Positions 37,895 to 46,842 of a stretch of DNA of 64,000 bases are shown here, piece after piece. Origin of the DNA: CAVPXC01 sp963709505 (GTDB lineage Bacteria > Chloroflexota > Anaerolineae > JAAEKA01); assembly GCA_963709505.1 (NCBI GenBank), contig CAVPXC010000015.1, forward strand, positions 118,803 through 182,802, read 5' to 3'. The notes under the pieces were generated by a model that was not told where the DNA came from, made no database searches, and saw only the letters and a list, made by a program, of their open reading frames with translations. The position numbers and the translations under genes were made by a program. Numbering within the stretch: the stretch's first letter is position 1; the number at the start of each line of letters is the position of its first letter.

Positions 37895-39145
37895 ATGAAC
37901 CGAACGCGTATCATCTTCATCGTCATCATCGTGGCGGCGTTGCTGATCGTCGGCGCAGCTTTGCTGTTCCGCACGATCGGCGGCCAGACGGGCGCGTCGT
38001 TGACGGTCGATCAGAAAGGCCCGATCAAGGTGCGGGTTCTTACCGCCCTGCCGGTCTACGATTGGGTCAACGAGGCCGCCAAGGAGTTCAACGGCAAGAA
38101 GGTCGAACTGGACGGCAACCCCATCGAGGTCGAGGTGGTCTCGATGGACGGCTTGACCGCGCTCGGTAAATTCGATCGCGACGAGTTCGGCACGTTGCCT
38201 CCTGACGCCGATCTGCAAAATCTGACGCCTGAGCAGCAGAAAGCGTTGGATCGCTTTCCCACGGCCTGGATCCCCGACAGCCGCTACCTGCCGGAACTGG
38301 CCAACGTGGCCTACAAAGAGCGCTTGAGCCGCGACGTGTTCCTGACCGACGGCGAATACCGGGCGCGGCCGATCGCACTCAGCCTGTTCGCCTGGGGTGT
38401 CTACCAGAGCCGGGCCGACGCGCTCAAACAGAAATTTGGCGACGTCGACTGGAAGGTGATCCACGATGCCGCGATCACCAAAGGCGGCTGGCCGGAGCTG
38501 GGTGGCAAGCCTGAATGGGGCTTCTTCAAGCTCGTCGTGCCCAACCCGCGCAAAAACGTCGGCGGCCTCGCCGCCATGGTCGCCGCGGCCGGCGAATACT
38601 TCGACAAGACCAACATCGGCACGGGTGACGTAACCGATCCCGGTTTTCAGAAGTGGCTGGGCGAGCTGGTGTCCAGCACCACCGACCTCAGCGGCGGCAG
38701 CGCCTACACGGCCGAAGACTTCGCGCTGTTTGGCTACTCGGCCGGCGACGGCGGCCAGCTGCTGGAGGCCGACCTGCTCAAGAACATGGAGGGCATCCAA
38801 ACCCGTTGGGGCGAAGCCTTGCAGATCTTCTACCCGAAGTACGTCACCTGGTTCGACTTCCCGTTCACCATCTGGATGGGGCCGGAGACGACGGCCACCG
38901 AGAAAAACGCCGCACTGGAGTTCCAGCGCTATCTGCTGTCGCCTGAAGTGCAGGCCAAGGCCGTCGGCGATGGCCTGCGGCCCGTGAACTCGGAGGTGTC
39001 GGTGGATCAGCCTAACAGCCCCTTTACGCAGTGGGCTGGGCAGGGCGTGGCGTCGATCGTCTCGCGCACCGACGCGATGCGTTCGCCCGACCGTGACGTG
39101 TTGCTCTCGCTGTTGCGCTGGTTCGACCTGAACGTGGCCCAATGA
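37895..39145 (+). CDS. Membrane-anchored extracellular solute-binding-like protein
   Basis: 416 residues. One N-terminal membrane helix (RIIFIVIIVAALLIVGAALLF), then a two-lobed binding-protein fold: IKVRVLTALPVYDWVNEAAKEFNGKKV, later ALSLFAWGVYQSRADAL, GGLAAMVAAAGEYFDK and AALEFQRYLLSPEVQAKAVGDGLRP near the end. There is no permease or ATPase gene nearby, so it is probably not a simple transporter subunit. It is followed, 10 bases on, by a VWA lipoprotein that has a related binding-protein domain, and together with PspA may form a membrane-stress or envelope complex. Confidence 0.75.
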   Translation: MNRTRIIFIVIIVAALLIVGAALLFRTIGGQTGASLTVDQKGPIKVRVLTALPVYDWVNEAAKEFNGKKVELDGNPIEVEVVSMDGLTALGKFDRDEFGTLPPDADLQNLTPEQQKALDRFPTAWIPDSRYLPELANVAYKERLSRDVFLTDGEYRARPIALSLFAWGVYQSRADALKQKFGDVDWKVIHDAAITKGGWPELGGKPEWGFFKLVVPNPRKNVGGLAAMVAAAGEYFDKTNIGTGDVTDPGFQKWLGELVSSTTDLSGGSAYTAEDFALFGYSAGDGGQLLEADLLKNMEGIQTRWGEALQIFYPKYVTWFDFPFTIWMGPETTATEKNAALEFQRYLLSPEVQAKAVGDGLRPVNSEVSVDQPNSPFTQWAGQGVASIVSRTDAMRSPDRDVLLSLLRWFDLNVAQ

Positions 39146-39155
39146 GGTTGCTACC

Positions 39156-40876
39156 ATGAAGCGCAAAGAACGCAAGCAGTCTCTTAACGCAAGGTGGAGC
39201 GTCGTCGCGCTGTTTGCGTTGGCGCTTCTGTTCGTCTTGCCTGTGCATGGGCGGAGCCACCTTGCTGGAACGGATCGCCAATCGGACGCCCCAGCAGACG
39301 CCGGTCGTCGAGGTCGATCCGCGCAATGCAACCTTGACGCTCGCCTATTCACCCGAGAAGGCCGTGCTGATGCGCCAGCTTGCCGAGCGCTTCAACAACC
39401 AAGATCTGCGCACCTCCGACCGCCAGCGCATGCAGGTGGAGTTGGTGGAGTTGACCCCCGACGTGATGGTGGAAGAGGCGCTCGGACCTGCTCCTCGCTT
39501 CCAGGCCATGACGCCCAATTCGAGCCTGTGGATCGACCAGCTGGACCGCCGCTGGGCCACGCAGCAACAGGTAGAAGAAGGCGCCATTGCGCCCTCATTG
39601 GTGGGTGAGTCGGTTCGCTATGCCGTAAGCCCGGTGGTTCTCGCCATGTGGGAAGACGTGGCGCGTGATCTTGGTTGGCCGGAGCAGCCCGTTGGCTGGC
39701 AAACCATCCAAGAGCGCGCTGACGAACGATCCTGACTTTCGTTGGAGCCATCCCAGCACCAGCCAGGCCAGCGGCCTGCTGGCGACTCTGGCCGAGTTCT
39801 ACGCCGGTGCGGGCAAGACGCGCGGGCTGACGGTGGAAGATGCCACCGCCCAAAGCACGCTGGATTATGTCTCAGCCATCGAGCGCACCGTGAAGTTCTA
39901 CGGCGAGGGCGAATCGGCCATCCTGGAGCGCATCCAAAAGGATGGGCGCGATTTTCTGGACGCGTTCGTGGCGCAGGAACAACTGGTGGTGAACTACAAT
40001 CGCCAGAACCCGAGCGACCGGCTGGTAGCGGTCTATCCCGACGAGGGCACGCTTTGGGCCGATCACCCGCTGGTGCTGTTGGAGTCGAGCGCGTTGACCG
40101 ACAACCAGCGCCAGACCTTCAGGGCGCTGCGCGATTTCGTGCAGTCGCCAGAGGCGCAAGCATCGGTGTTGGAAGCAGGCTTCCGGCCGTCCGACCTGTC
40201 GATTCCGCTGGAGGGCAGCCCGATTGCCCCGGCCAACGGCGCCGATGCCAGCCAGCCGCAGACGACCCTGCAGATGCCCGGGCCCGCTGTCGTAGACGTC
40301 GTGCAGAATGCCTGGCAGTACACCAAGCGCAAGACCAATGTCTACCTCGTGGTAGACACCAGCGGCAGCATGGAAGGCGAAAAACTGGCCGCAGCCAAGG
40401 CCGCGCTGAGCGAGTTTCTCAGCCAGATCAAGGGCAACCAGGAGCGTGTGGGCCTGGTCGAGTTCAGCAGCACGGTAAACAACATCGACCCGCTGGACGA
40501 GCTGGGCAATAACCGCCAGCGGCTCGGCAGCACCGTCGACAATCTTACGGCCGGCGGCAACACCGCGCTGCTGGATGGTGTACGTGCAGCGTACGTGCGT
40601 TTGCAGCAGCAGGGCGATCCCGAGCGCATCAACGCCATCGTCGCCATGACCGACGGCCTGGAGAACAACTCCAGCATCAGCCTGGACGAGCTGCGGCAGG
40701 AAATCGAGGCCGGCAACCGCGACGGTGTGCCGGTGGTGATCTTTGCGATTGCCTTCGGCGATGACGCCGACTACGACACCTTGCGCTCGATCGCCGAGGC
40801 CAGCGGTGGGCAGGTGCGAACGGGCGATTTGAACACGATCCGGCAGCTTTACAAGATACTGAGTTCGTACTTCTAG
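39156..40876 (+). CDS. Lipoprotein with solute-binding and VWA domains (two frameshifts)
   Basis: ATG 39156 with GAGG upstream. The signal helix SVVALFALALLFVL leads, after a shift near 39240, to CMGGATLLERIANR, a likely lipidated Cys. A binding-protein-like domain follows (LTLAYSPEKAVLMRQLAERFN, later, after a shift near 39715, SQASGLLATLAEFYAGAGK and QSPEAQASVLEAGFRP). The C-terminal 190 residues are a VWA domain with a complete MIDAS: DTSGSMEGEK, GGNTALLDG and AMTDGLEN. VWA domains bind proteins through a metal ion. About 573 residues. Its fused architecture next to PspA and a second binding protein suggests a dedicated envelope system. Confidence 0.8.
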
Positions 40877-40892
40877 CCTGAGAACCGCGGAC

Positions 40893-41108
40893 TTGCAGAG
40901 GCGCGGACCAGAGCGGAAGCGGAAGCGGAAGCGGAGCGGTATTGAATGGCGCAAGGACTGTTGTCCTGAAAGTGACATTCAGGAAGATGATCGAATTCGA
41001 TACTGGATTCTCGTTCCTGAGTTGGGCGGTTATCTCCGTGTGGTAACGCTGCAAGATGGCGAGACTGTGCACAATGCGTTCGTAGATCATGGTTTTAGAC
41101 CACAGTAG
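40893..41108 (+). CDS. Small protein fragment preceding DUF2283, possibly DUF4258-like
   Basis: The C-terminal 35 residues (RIRYWILVPELGGYLRVVTLQDGETVHNAFVDHGFRP) look like a real conserved protein end. The N-terminal part is basic low complexity produced by a GCGGAA hexamer repeat at 40911-40938, and no ATG start exists in frame. It is therefore likely truncated or frame-shifted at its start. It lies 9 bases before a DUF2283 gene, a usual two-gene pair that resembles toxin-antitoxin modules. Function unknown. Confidence 0.45.
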   Translation: MQRRGPERKRKRKRSGIEWRKDCCPESDIQEDDRIRYWILVPELGGYLRVVTLQDGETVHNAFVDHGFRPQ

Positions 41109-41117
41109 GATTGAGTC

Positions 41118-41333
41118 ATGAAATTCCATTACTATCCTGAGACAGACTCGCTTTATATCGAGCTTTCAGAGCGGACCGGCAAGGACTCGATTGAGGTAGC
41201 CCCGGGTGTTGTACTAGACTTTGACAGCGAAGGACATCCTGTTGGTATCGATCTAGATCATGCCAGCAAGTACGTGAATCTGAGTCGTCTGGAGACTCAG
41301 TCTTTGCCGGTCACGGCGTTTGTGTTGGCCTGA
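41118..41333 (+). CDS. DUF2283 family protein
   Basis: 71 residues from ATG 41118. MKFHYYPETDSLYIELSERTGKDSIEVAPGVVLDFDSEGHPVGIDLDHASKYVNL is a full DUF2283 domain, a small beta-sheet protein found widely beside toxin-like DUF4258 proteins and treated as a likely antitoxin. The partner upstream is incomplete. Confidence 0.8.
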   Translation: MKFHYYPETDSLYIELSERTGKDSIEVAPGVVLDFDSEGHPVGIDLDHASKYVNLSRLETQSLPVTAFVLA

Positions 41334-41335
41334 GA

Positions 41336-42180
41336 ATGCCCAAGAATCCATCCACGACACCATCGAACGCAAAGCCCGCCGGGCGATTCTCGAACACTCG
41401 GTCATTCGCGTCGAGAACGCCGTTATCCTGGCGGGCTCGATTCTGTTGGCCTTTTTCCTGCCCAATCCACTGCCTGGCGTCGTGCCCTGGTGGGGGGCGT
41501 GGACCTGGTTGGCGCTTGGCCTGGGCGCGGTGGCGCTGATCGTGGCGAGCGCGCTTGCGGACAAAAACGAGCGCGAAAAGGCTGTCGAGCAGCTCTTCCG
41601 CGAGGAGTACAACGTCAACGGGGTCCGTGACAAAGCCCTGAAGGAAAAGCTGAAGCGCGCCGAGGAATATCACGTCCAGATCAAGCAAGCCTTGCAGGCG
41701 CAAAAGGACGGCATCCTCAAAGAGCGCCTGGGCCGCACCACCGATCAGATCTACGACTGGATCGGCCATATGGTGCGCCTGGCCCGGCGCCTGGATGCCT
41801 TTCGCGGCGACCCGATCATCCAAGGGGACCGCGACGAGCTCAAGAAGAGCATCCCCGGGCTGGAGACGCGGATCAAGCAGGAGTCGGATCCACGGGTGCG
41901 CGAGCAGCTGGAAACGACCCTGGCCGGCCAGCAGCGCCTGCAAGAAAACATCAATGAGCTGGACAACCGCATGAAGCGGGCTGATTTGCAGCTAGACAGC
42001 TCGCTGGCCTCGCTGGGCACCGTCTACAGCCAGATCTTGCTGGTCGGCAGCACCGAGGTGGACAGCGACCGCGCCGAGCGCCTGCAGGCCGACATCGACG
42101 GCGAAGTGCAGGGATTGCAGGACGTGGTGGACTCGATCAACGAGGTCTACGACTACAAGACGCTCGGACCGGGAAAGTGA
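41336..42180 (+). CDS. Membrane protein with long coiled coil, unknown function (shift at the start)
   Basis: ATG 41336 (MPKN...) changes frame within the first few codons to IHDTIERKARRAILEHSVIRVENAVILAG, so a single-base error near 41350 is likely; the long frame itself has only a TTG start inside the previous gene. Two membrane helices (ENAVILAGSILLAFFLPNPLP, WLALGLGAVALIVASAL) are followed by about 190 residues of charged helix with coiled-coil character (EREKAVEQLFREEYNV ... ETRIKQESDPRVREQLETTLAGQQRLQENI). The family is not recognised. Placement after PspA and the VWA lipoprotein suggests it belongs to the same membrane system. Confidence 0.65.
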
Positions 42181-42181
42181 G

Positions 42182-42496
42182 GAGAATTGTCAATTGTGAA
42201 TTGTGAATTGGCAATTGTCAATGCCGGAATTCCGGCTCCGGCATTAGCCATTGTCAATTGTGAATTGTGAATTGTGAATTGGCAATTGTCAATGCCGGAA
42301 TTCCGGCTCCGGCATTAGCCATTGTCAATGGTGAATGGTGAATGGTGAATTGTGAATTGGCAATTGTCAATGCCGGAATCTCGGCTCCGGCATTAGCCAT
42401 TGTGAATTGTGAATTGTGAATTGGCAATTGTCAATGCCGGAATTCCGGCTCCGGCATTAGCCATTGTCAATTGACAATTCACAATTGACAATTTCC
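42182..42496. repeat. Four-copy array of AATGCCGG hairpin cores joined by heptamers
   Basis: The core AATGCCGGAATTCCGGCT followed by CCGGCATTAGCCATTGT occurs at 42220, 42291, 42369 and 42433 (third copy with one change). Between cores are 7-bp words AATTGTC, AATTGTG and AATTGGC. Core spacings are 71, 78 and 64 bases, each differing by exactly 7. The core itself is a palindrome around GAATTC. It ends 6 bases before the ribosome site of the next gene. Confidence 0.95.
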
Positions 42497-42507
42497 GGAG
42501 GTCTCTA

Positions 42508-43632
42508 ATGCGCAAGTACTTGATCGTCTTATTGCTAACGTCTCTTCTTCTGGCCGGCTGCAGCCAAAAGCCAAAAGGCGAAGTCACCGTCTACGTTGCC
42601 GCGCCCCTCACCGGGTTCCAGGCCAACGGCGGTCAAACCGTGCTGGGCGGCGCCAAGCTGGCGGCGGCCAAGCTCAACCAGCAAGGCGGCCTGCTGGGAT
42701 ACGAAGTCAAGGTCGTGCCGATGGACGACAAGTCGGACTCGGACGTCGCCTTGACCGTGGCGGACGAAATCAAGTCGGCCGTGGACCGCGGCGACCGGGT
42801 GCTCGGCGTGATCGGCCACTACAACAGCGGCCAGACTCTGGCTGCGATGGAGACCTACAAGAGCCTGCCCATCGTCGTGGTGTCGCCAACCGCGTCGGAG
42901 ACCTCGATCACACAGCGCGGCTATCGCAACTTCTTCCGCGTCAACGCCAGCGACGCCGTCCAGGCGCGCGTCGACGCCGGGTTTCTCGTCAATACCCTTG
43001 GCGCCAAGCGCCTGGCCGTGCTGCACAACGACACCGAGTACGGCATCGGCTTGGGTAAAGAGATGCAGCAAGAGCTGACCCAGCTCGGCGCCGAGGTTGT
43101 GCTGATGCAGCAGGTCAAAGAAGGCCAGGATCGCTACGACTCCGAGGTAGCGAAGATCAAGCAAGCCAATCCGGACGCCGTCTTCTACGCCGGCTACGAG
43201 ATCGAGGCGCCCTACCTGCGCGCGGCGTTGGTCAAGGCGGGTGTCCCCGCCACGATGTTGGCTTCGGACGGGGCGTTTCTTTCGGCGACCATCGACGAGG
43301 CCGCCGGCGCGGCCGAGGGCATGTATGTCAGCTCCTTTGCGCCCAGCCCGGCGAGTGTGGCCGACAGCCAATGGATCAAGGAATACCAGGCCATCGACTA
43401 CCGCAACCCGGACACCTACAGCATCAACGGCTACAGCGCGCTGATGCTCCTGGCCGAAGGCGCCAAGAAGGCCAATTCGCTCGAATCCGGCAAGATCGAA
43501 ACGAGCCTGCGCAGCGGAAGCATCAATTCGTTGCTGGGCCAGCTTAATTACGACGACAAAGGCGATCTGACCAAGCCCACGGTGTATGTCTTCCAGGTCA
43601 AGGACAACGCGTTCGTACAAGTGAGTCCTTGA
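42508..43632 (+). CDS. LivJ-like branched-chain amino acid binding lipoprotein
   Basis: 374 residues, GGAGG 7 bases before the ATG. The lipobox LLAGC is canonical. A type I periplasmic binding fold follows: VTVYVAAPLTGFQANGGQTVLGGAKLAAAKLNQQGGLLGYEVKVVPMDD, VLGVIGHYNSGQTLAAMETY, VVVSPTASETSITQRGYRNFFRVN and YDSEVAKIKQANPDAVFYAG. No permease or ATPase genes are near, so it may serve a distant ABC transporter or act as a sensor. The heptamer/hairpin array lies in its upstream region. Confidence 0.88.
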   Translation: MRKYLIVLLLTSLLLAGCSQKPKGEVTVYVAAPLTGFQANGGQTVLGGAKLAAAKLNQQGGLLGYEVKVVPMDDKSDSDVALTVADEIKSAVDRGDRVLGVIGHYNSGQTLAAMETYKSLPIVVVSPTASETSITQRGYRNFFRVNASDAVQARVDAGFLVNTLGAKRLAVLHNDTEYGIGLGKEMQQELTQLGAEVVLMQQVKEGQDRYDSEVAKIKQANPDAVFYAGYEIEAPYLRAALVKAGVPATMLASDGAFLSATIDEAAGAAEGMYVSSFAPSPASVADSQWIKEYQAIDYRNPDTYSINGYSALMLLAEGAKKANSLESGKIETSLRSGSINSLLGQLNYDDKGDLTKPTVYVFQVKDNAFVQVSP

Positions 43633-43723
43633 TGGTGGATTGACCTGAGAACCGCGGACTGCGGAAGCGCGGATCAGAGCTATTCGCAGGTGTTCATTGA
43701 CGGCGGCCAAAGGGATCCAGTGC

Positions 43724-44125
43724 ATGCGCCTCAGCCTCTACGGAAAGGTCAATCTGATCGCAACCTACTACTTTATTGTCGGTGGGTTGTTGCTGATTCT
43801 CGCTTTCGCCGTTTTGATCCTACCCACCTCCGCGGCGTTGTTGGACCAGAGTGAGTTCCTGGCGCGTCTGCCCGGCTGGTTTCTGGGGATCGTGGTCGTG
43901 GGCGCGGTGATCGTCATCGGCGCGATCGCGGCGATATTCCTGACGCTCGGTTGGGGGCTGTGGCAAATCAAGCCATGGGCCCGCATGCCTGCAATGATCG
44001 CAGCTGTCATTCAGATCCCGTTCGTGCCGATCGGCACACTGGCCGGCGGCGCGATCTTGTACGTGCTCATGCAGGACCAGATGCGCGAGCTTTTTTGGCC
44101 GGCCCCGCACCAGCCTGCGGTGTGA
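43724..44125 (+). CDS. Small membrane protein, unknown function
   Basis: 133 residues. ATG 43724 is chosen because AAAGGGAT is 9 bases upstream. Three hydrophobic segments: ATYYFIVGGLLLILAFAVLIL, GWFLGIVVVGAVIVIGAIAAIFLTLGWGLW and MIAAVIQIPFVPIGTLAGGAILYVL. The short soluble C-terminus ends in WPAPHQPAV. No family recognised. The metallophosphoesterase gene follows after 7 bases. Confidence 0.7.
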   Translation: MRLSLYGKVNLIATYYFIVGGLLLILAFAVLILPTSAALLDQSEFLARLPGWFLGIVVVGAVIVIGAIAAIFLTLGWGLWQIKPWARMPAMIAAVIQIPFVPIGTLAGGAILYVLMQDQMRELFWPAPHQPAV

Positions 44126-44132
44126 TCTCTTC

Positions 44133-44903
44133 ATGCGTCTCGCCCTTTTTTCTGATGTACACGGCAACTCTATCGCGCTAGATGCCGTCTTGGACGACAT
44201 CGCCGCTCAGGGCAGCGTCGATGCCTATTGGGTGCTAGGTGATCTGGCGGCGATCGGCTACGATCCGGTGGGGGTGCTGGAGCGGTTGGTGGCCTTGCCC
44301 AATGTGCGTTTCACGCGCGGCAATACCGATCGCTACGTCGTGGCAGGCGGTCGATCCGGGCGGGATGCCGCAACGGTGCGAGCCAATCCTGATCTACTCG
44401 AAACGGTGATCCAGATCGCCGGCGGCTTCGCGTGGACGCAGGGTTTCGTAACGGCGACTGGTTGGTACGATTGGCTGGCCGATTTGCCGCTGGAGCAGCG
44501 GCTCACGCTGCCGGATGGGACGCACCTGCTTGGCGTCCACGCCTCACCCGGCCGTGACGACGGCGATGGCATTTTTCCGGCCCAGGACGATCGGGCCTTG
44601 GCACGGCTGCTCGACGGCTGCCAGGCCGACCTGGTTTGCGTCGGGCACTCCCATGCTGCCATGGATCGCGCGGTAAACGGCGTCCGCGTCGTCAACCTGG
44701 GCAGCGTCAGCAACCCGACAGCGCCTGATCTGCGCGCCAGTTACGTGCTGCTCGAGGCCGACGAGGCCGGGTACAGGTTGGCGCACCGTCGCGTGCCATA
44801 CGACCTGGCGGCGGTGATCGATGCAGTCGAGCGTTCGCATCACCCTGCCGCCCCGTTTATCGTGCAGTATTTTCAGGGCCGGCATCGGCCCTTTTGGGAG
44901 TAA
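44133..44903 (+). CDS. Calcineurin-like metallophosphoesterase
   Basis: 256 residues. The two-metal site motifs are in order: FSDVHGN, VLGDLAAIGYDP, RGNTDRY (in place of GNHD), LGVHASPGRDD and GHSHAAMD. The length and the GNTD variant fit YfcE/MJ0936-like phosphodiesterases. It would hydrolyse a phosphodiester or phosphomonoester; the substrate is unknown. It overlaps no neighbour and lies directly between the small membrane protein and the HEAT-repeat protein. Confidence 0.88.
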   Translation: MRLALFSDVHGNSIALDAVLDDIAAQGSVDAYWVLGDLAAIGYDPVGVLERLVALPNVRFTRGNTDRYVVAGGRSGRDAATVRANPDLLETVIQIAGGFAWTQGFVTATGWYDWLADLPLEQRLTLPDGTHLLGVHASPGRDDGDGIFPAQDDRALARLLDGCQADLVCVGHSHAAMDRAVNGVRVVNLGSVSNPTAPDLRASYVLLEADEAGYRLAHRRVPYDLAAVIDAVERSHHPAAPFIVQYFQGRHRPFWE

Positions 44904-44909
44904 ACCGGT

Positions 44910-45659
44910 TTGGACTGGAAAAAGAAGGTACAGGGCTGGCTGGCGCGTGTGACGCCAGTCGAAAAGATGGATCACGCAGACCGTGCGGCGCTTCTGACAT
45001 CCCTCGAAGGGAGCGATCGGGCCGACCGCTGGCGCGCCGCAGAGGATCTGGGCGCAGCCGACCCTGGCCGCGAGGGTCTGGCCGCACTTTCAGCTGTGTT
45101 GTCGAGCGGCGATCCCATCCTGTGCTGGGAGGCAGCGCACTCCCTGGCACACGTTCGGCACGCCGGCGGCCGAGACCGTGCTCTTGGAGGCCGTCTCCAC
45201 CGGCAGTGCAGAGGCGCAGGTCTGCGGCGATCGATGCCCTGGGCGCGATGGCCGCCAGTCCCGAACTCCTGGCCGCACTGCTCGGCGCGCTCGCGAAGCG
45301 ACAGCGCGACCGTGCGCCAGAGTGCCGCCGAGGCTTTGGCCCGGCTGGCGGCCCAGCCAACCGCCGAGGGTGTGCCGTCCCCTGGCCCGGAAACCGCAGC
45401 CGCCCTGCTGGAGCTCCTGCAATCCGACGATGCTCCGTTGGTACGCCGGGCTGCAGCGCTAGCCTTGGGGCATCTAGGCGATCCGGCCGCCCGAGATGCG
45501 TTGGAAGCCAGCCAGGCTGATGGCCATGAAGATCCTCTCGTGCGTAAGGCCGCCAACGAGGCGTTAGGCCGGCTCCGCCAGTTGGAGCCAGTCCAGGAAA
45601 CGACGCTTCCAGACCGAAGCGCTGAGCAGCCGGTGGAACATGAATATCACAACGAATGA
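44910..45659 (+). CDS. HEAT-repeat protein (internal frame damage)
   Basis: TTG 44910 with GGGAG 9 bases upstream. The first 85 residues and last 110 carry HEAT helices: RWRAAEDLGAADPGREGLAALSAVL, TVRQSAAEALARLA, LVRRAAALALGHLGDPAARDALEA and LVRKAANEALGRLR. Between 45165 and 45300 the frame is lost and regained: the missing repeat (TVLLEAVSTGSAEAQV, then AIDALGAMAASPELLAALLGAL) is readable in the other two frames. Such proteins are scaffolds for protein binding. The DNA has GTTAGGC at 45563, which is only the codons of a HEAT helix. Confidence 0.75.
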   Translation: MDWKKKVQGWLARVTPVEKMDHADRAALLTSLEGSDRADRWRAAEDLGAADPGREGLAALSAVLSSGDPILCWEAAHSLAHVRHAGGRDRALGGRLHRQCRGAGLRRSMPWARWPPVPNSWPHCSARSRSDSATVRQSAAEALARLAAQPTAEGVPSPGPETAAALLELLQSDDAPLVRRAAALALGHLGDPAARDALEASQADGHEDPLVRKAANEALGRLRQLEPVQETTLPDRSAEQPVEHEYHNE

Positions 45660-45720
45660 CTACAACGAATGCCGGAAGTAGTATGTAGAGTTGTCTATTC
45701 CATTACGGCATTCGTCGTCT
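45645..45720. repeat. Intergenic inverted repeat with AATGCCGGAA core
   Basis: CACAACGAATGACTACAACG runs into AATGCCGGAA and is mirrored imperfectly by TTACGGCATTCGTCGT (45703-45718). The words ACAACGAAT are shared with the element at 46843. Confidence 0.6.
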
Positions 45721-45741
45721 CCAAATGATTAGGGACGACAA

Positions 45742-46013
45742 ATTGAAACAACGAACGAAACGCTGATCGACGCAGCCCAGGCTTACGTTCAAACGCTCTG
45801 GCGGCGTGGCTGAACAGCTTGGCGTCAGCGGCAGCACCCGCCATCCCTGGCGTCGGGGCAGCCACCAACACGCCAACGGGAACGGCGCAGCCTGCGTCTG
45901 GCCTGACGGCCGGCGAGCGCAGACGGCTGCAGGAAGAATACGCCGACCTCCATCCATGGTCTCAGCCTCCCAGCGGTCGACGCCTGGCTAGAGATTGCCG
46001 GCTGCTAAATTGA
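45742..46013 (+). pseudogene. Small broken reading frame, unknown
   Basis: Reading through one base near 45802 gives ETLIDAAQAYVQTLAAWLNS, then ASAAAPAIPGVGAATNTPTG and LTAGERRRLQEEYADLHPWSQPP. The sequence is protein-like (amphipathic helix, then a polar tail), but there is no convincing start codon and no known family. It lies between the HEAT gene and the promoter at 46046. Confidence 0.35.
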
Positions 46014-46045
46014 CATTGTGGGGAAGTCTGGGGAGAGCCGATGGC

Positions 46046-46074
46046 TTGTGCAAACGGTAGACCTGGATTATACT
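46046..46074 (+). promoter_or_regulatory. Promoter of the TumE-like module
   Basis: TTGTGC at 46046-46051, 17 bases, TATACT at 46069-46074. The start near 46081 gives a leader of about 48 bases with GGAGGG before ATG 46129. Confidence 0.6.
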
Positions 46075-46128
46075 AATCTCAACTACCATTTGGAGCGTAC
46101 GATGTTCGTTCGTGACGGAGGGCTGAAG

Positions 46129-46413
46129 ATGACTGTTCAAACACTGACTCTCGAGTTGAGCAATCTGATGGCGATGCCGGAGCCTGTGGTGATCCGCAAG
46201 GGTATGTTGGCGTTGATCGCCAAGGAAGTGCGTCTGGCCGAGCAGGATATCGCTGAGATACGTGAGCGATACGACGTGTTTTCTAAGGATGCGCTTCTCC
46301 ATGCCATCCAAGCCGGCACGGTGCCGGAGCATCCGGCTTGGGAAGACTACATTGTTTGGAAGAACAAGGAAGCCCACATCGCGGAGCTACGTCGGATGGC
46401 AGAGAAGGCATGA
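46129..46413 (+). CDS. Putative antitoxin of a TumE (DUF6516)-type module
   Basis: 94 residues. ATG 46129 is chosen for GGAGGG 6 bases upstream; an earlier GTG at 46018 would include the promoter. The protein is helical and charged (TLTLELSNLMAMPEPVVIRKGMLALIAKEVRLAEQDIAEIRERYDV) and ends HIAELRRMAEKA. Its stop overlaps the start of the DUF6516 gene as ATGA. Antitoxin role is inferred from this coupling. Confidence 0.65.
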   Translation: MTVQTLTLELSNLMAMPEPVVIRKGMLALIAKEVRLAEQDIAEIRERYDVFSKDALLHAIQAGTVPEHPAWEDYIVWKNKEAHIAELRRMAEKA

Positions 46414-46781
46414 GCATGCTGGCCATCTACCAGGGGCTCGTGCTCATCGCTCAGGCGGAGTTCTCCGCTATAGTGACGAACACGACCTACATAGGAGGAA
46501 CGTCCTCGAGTCCAAACAAACTGCGGATAGCTCTCATCGATGGCTCGTTTATGGACATCTGGCTCTCCGCAGATGGAGACTATGCCTTCCACTGGGAACG
46601 GCGCCGCCAAACCGGACAGATGTATCGTTGGGACAATGCGCCGCACTATCCTACAATCAGAACGTTTCCGGCACACTTCCACGACGGCGATGAGTCAACA
46701 GTCATGGAAAGTCACCTGAACGCAAATCCTGAAGTCGCATTCCGAGAGGTCCTTGAGTTTGTCCGAAAGCAACTGCATTAA
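46410..46781 (+). CDS. DUF6516/TumE-like toxin
   Basis: 123 residues from ATG 46410, overlapping the antitoxin stop. The conserved centre is RIALIDGSFMDIWLSADGDYAFHWERRRQTGQMYRWDNAPHYPTI, then FPAHFHDGDESTVMESHLNANPE and FREVLEFVRKQL. These are the recognisable blocks of the TumE/DUF6516 family, known in some bacteria as the toxic half of the TumE-TumA pair. The target is not established. This is the fourth toxin-antitoxin-type module in the window. Confidence 0.75.
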   Translation: MSMLAIYQGLVLIAQAEFSAIVTNTTYIGGTSSSPNKLRIALIDGSFMDIWLSADGDYAFHWERRRQTGQMYRWDNAPHYPTIRTFPAHFHDGDESTVMESHLNANPEVAFREVLEFVRKQLH

Positions 46782-46842
46782 GGTTTGATGTCCAACCCTC
46801 CATCATCCCAAGGCCTTATCCCCGCCGACCTGCCCTTGAGCG

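Noticed and set aside
42182..42496. Repeated units resembling a CRISPR array
   Set aside because: The units are themselves palindromic and the sequences between them are 7-bp words, not unique spacers of constant length. No cas gene is present in the window.
45563..45569. GTTAGGC resembling an attC core
   Set aside because: It lies inside the coding frame of the HEAT-repeat gene, has no inverse core partner and no flanking arms.
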